Assembly: GCF_901447155.2 (NCBI RefSeq)
Contig: NZ_LR588413.1
Span: 124,001-188,000, forward strand
Length of the DNA stretch: 64,000 nucleotides
Direction of reading: 5' to 3'
Origin: Peptoniphilus catoniae
GTDB lineage: Bacteria > Bacillota > Clostridia > Tissierellales > Peptoniphilaceae
In this document: positions 61,964-64,000 of the stretch, one piece after another
Layout: each line of letters begins with the position of its first letter
Position numbering within the stretch: the stretch's first letter is position 1
Notes under the pieces: model-generated
What the model saw: the letters and a program-made list of their open reading frames with translations, nothing else
What the model was told of the DNA's origin: nothing
Database searches by the model: none
Program-made: the position numbers and the translations under genes

Positions 61964-64000
61964 TTAAATCATGTTAAATAAACTCAGCTGATTTGAATCG
62001 GGTAAATTATTTAATACACCGTTTCTTTTTAAAATGTCAACAACAGATTTTGTGGCCTTGGTCTTATTCATAAAGTCTTCTATAGATAAATATTCTTTTT
62101 CCTTAGAAGCTTCAACTATATTATTTGCTACTTGCTCTCCAATACCTACATAGGCCCTTATTGGAAAAAGTATTTTATCTCCATCTACCTTAAATCTAAA
62201 AGAATCAGACTTATATAAATCTGCATTTTTAAATTCAAAACCTCTCGAAAACATTTCAAGGACCAGCTCTAAAATATTTAACTGAGATTTTTCTTTTACA
62301 CTTAACTTTTCATCTGAGTTTTTTAAGCTATCAACTTTTAGCTTTACAGCTTCTACTCCTTGTATAATAAGTTCCCCGTCAAAGTCCTGAAGTTTATTTG
62401 TAAAATAAGTAGCATAAAATGCCAAAGGATAATTAAGCTTATAGTAGGCTATTCTAAAAGACAGCATAACATAGGCTACAGCGTGGGCCTTAGGAAACAT
62501 ATATTTAATTTTTTGACAAGACTCTATATACCAATCAGGCAAATCAAGAGTTTTAATTACTTCTTTTTGCTCATCAGTTAGGCCTCTTCCCTTCCTAACT
62601 CTTTCCATGGTGTCAAACGCTATTTTATTTTCAGCTCCTGCCCTTATTAGATAAAGCATTATGTCTTCTCTTGTAGATATTACATTAGATAAAGTTGCCT
62701 TCCCTTCCTTTACTAAATCTTGAGCATTGTTCGTCCACACATCTGTACCATGAGAAAGTCCTGAGATTCTTACAAGTTCTGAAAAACTCTTTGGTTTTGT
62801 TTCAAGAAGCATTTGTTTAACAAATCCGGTACCAAACTCAGGTATCCCCAATGTTCCTGTAGGGGTGTTAAATATATTCTCATCTAGATTTAATGCTTCA
62901 CTTGTAGAAAATAGAGACAAGGTATTTTTATCATTTAAAGGAATAGTTGTTGAGTCTAGGCCTGTTATGTCTTCAAGCATTCTAATTATAGTAGGACCAT
63001 CATGTCCTAATATATCTAATTTTAAAATCTTTCCATGAATAAAATTATAATCAAAATGAGTCGTTATTACTCCGGATTTTGCATCATCGGCAGGGTATTG
63101 TATAGGCGTAAAATCAAATATATCTTTACTCTTAGGACAAATCATTACTCCTCCCGGGTGCTGTCCGGAGGTTCTTTTTACTCCGACGATTTTTTGGACT
63201 AGCCTTTCAATTTCCAAAGCTCTAATATCTTTATCTTCAAAATAATTTTTTACATAGCCATAGGCCGTTTTTTCCGCTATTGTTCCTATGGTACCAGCTC
63301 TAAACACGTAACCTTTGCCAAAAAGATCTTCTGTATATTTATGTGCTGACGGTTGATATTCTCCTGCAAAATTAAGGTCAATATCAGGCTCTTTGTCTCC
63401 TTTAAACCCTAAAAATACTTCAAATGGTATGTTATGTCCATCTTTTTTAAGTTCATGTCCGCAATTTGGACAATTGGCATCAGGTAAATCTACGCCGCTG
63501 TCGTAATCACTATGAGAAAAATCTGAATATTTGCACCTAGGACACACATAATGAGCCGGCAAAGGATTAACTTCAGTTATAGAGCTCATAGTAGCTGCAA
63601 AGGATGAACCTACAGATCCTCTTGACCCTACTAAATAACCATCTTTATTTGATTTTTCAACAAGCTTTTGAGCAATTATATAAAGAACTGAATAACCATT
63701 TGATATTATTGAATTAAGTTCCTTATCAAGTCGTTTTTCAACTATATCAGGCAGATTATCTCCATAAATTTCATGTGCTTTTTTATAACACATAGTTTTA
63801 AGGTCTTCATCGGCTCCTTCTATAACTGGTGGATACTTACCATCAGGAATAGGTTTTAAATCTTTTGTCATATTACTAATTTTATTTGAGTTTTCGATCA
63901 CAACTTCATAGGCTTCTTTTTCTCCAAGATAACTAAACTCACTTAACATTTCATCTGTAGTTTTAAAATATAAAGATTTTGGTGTATTCCAATCATTATC
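61964..64000 (-). CDS. polC: DNA polymerase III alpha subunit, Gram-positive type PolC (C-terminal part)
   Basis: Replicative polymerase of low-GC Gram-positives. About 678 residues are visible; the frame is open to the right edge, so the OB, PHP and exonuclease parts are outside the window. Seen here: palm motifs SRGSVGSSFAATM and EPDIDLNFAGEYQ (catalytic aspartates), the PolC-specific zinc motif CPRCKYSDF..CPNCGH, TSGQHPGGVMICPK, and the thumb/finger region with FPKAHAVAYVMLSFRIAYYKL. The internal zinc motif separates PolC from DnaE. It does not end in a clear clamp-binding motif beyond NQLSLFNMI (QLSLF), which is the normal one. It faces the infC promoter region with about 45 bases between. 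Confidence 0.97.
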   Translation of the reverse strand, partial: DNDWNTPKSLYFKTTDEMLSEFSYLGEKEAYEVVIENSNKISNMTKDLKPIPDGKYPPVIEGADEDLKTMCYKKAHEIYGDNLPDIVEKRLDKELNSIISNGYSVLYIIAQKLVEKSNKDGYLVGSRGSVGSSFAATMSSITEVNPLPAHYVCPRCKYSDFSHSDYDSGVDLPDANCPNCGHELKKDGHNIPFEVFLGFKGDKEPDIDLNFAGEYQPSAHKYTEDLFGKGYVFRAGTIGTIAEKTAYGYVKNYFEDKDIRALEIERLVQKIVGVKRTSGQHPGGVMICPKSKDIFDFTPIQYPADDAKSGVITTHFDYNFIHGKILKLDILGHDGPTIIRMLEDITGLDSTTIPLNDKNTLSLFSTSEALNLDENIFNTPTGTLGIPEFGTGFVKQMLLETKPKSFSELVRISGLSHGTDVWTNNAQDLVKEGKATLSNVISTREDIMLYLIRAGAENKIAFDTMERVRKGRGLTDEQKEVIKTLDLPDWYIESCQKIKYMFPKAHAVAYVMLSFRIAYYKLNYPLAFYATYFTNKLQDFDGELIIQGVEAVKLKVDSLKNSDEKLSVKEKSQLNILELVLEMFSRGFEFKNADLYKSDSFRFKVDGDKILFPIRAYVGIGEQVANNIVEASKEKEYLSIEDFMNKTKATKSVVDILKRNGVLNNLPDSNQLSLFNMI

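Overview
The window is a compact, AT-rich chromosomal segment. Gene content is that of a low-GC Gram-positive anaerobe: pyruvate:ferredoxin oxidoreductase, rubrerythrin, PolC-type DNA polymerase III, SepF, HprK and a zinc-type ribosomal protein L31. Gene order and protein character fit the Tissierellia, probably Peptoniphilaceae (Anaerococcus/Peptoniphilus-like anaerobic cocci). That placement is my inference from family resemblance, not a database result. No plasmid, phage, IS element, CRISPR array, rRNA or tRNA was seen; this is mostly core genome.

Layout. About 1-23 kb is one long minus-strand housekeeping stretch: rimO(partial)-ftsK, dut, rpsO-pnp, then rimP-nusA-ylxR-infB-rbfA-nrnA-truB-ribF (transcription/translation operon), a FAD protein, lspA-rluD-pyrR, and a division/envelope block der-plsY-gpsA-HlyD-like-yggS-sepF-ylmH. 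About 23-24 kb holds a plus-strand split ThrE-type amino acid exporter. About 24-33 kb (minus) carries the 1181-residue PFOR, hprK, uvrC, an M24 aminopeptidase and spoVG; murC (plus) diverges from spoVG. About 35-42 kb (minus) has conserved poorly characterised genes, a TIGR01212 radical SAM protein, a peroxiredoxin, pepD, a RelA/SpoT-like protein, a cytosolic parvulin, a cold-shock protein and an acyl-ACP thioesterase.

About 42.4-46 kb (plus) is the richest regulatory region: a glmS ribozyme in front of glmS, followed by a fluoride riboswitch with an overlapping terminator in front of a cation/proton antiporter. About 46-53.4 kb (minus) holds two two-component systems, a BcrA-type ABC exporter with a fused-in-operon histidine kinase, and a stand-alone GcvT-like protein. 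About 53.5-64 kb has rqcH (plus), then minus-strand yerC-like, purE, rubrerythrin, rpmE-yqhQ-prmC-prfA, a DUF4342 protein, infC-rpmI-rplT with an attenuator leader, and the C-terminal two thirds of polC.

Main points beyond routine annotation: the fluoride riboswitch controlling an antiporter; the glmS ribozyme; an infC that appears to start at AUU and has an antiterminator/terminator leader; a terminator inside the rimP-nusA leader downstream of its own promoter; three exact 11-bp-phased direct repeats in front of the ABC-kinase operon; a RelA-like protein lacking the usual G-loop residues; and a 30-residue membrane protein gene that gene callers are likely to miss. I do not see a convincing wholly new multi-gene system.
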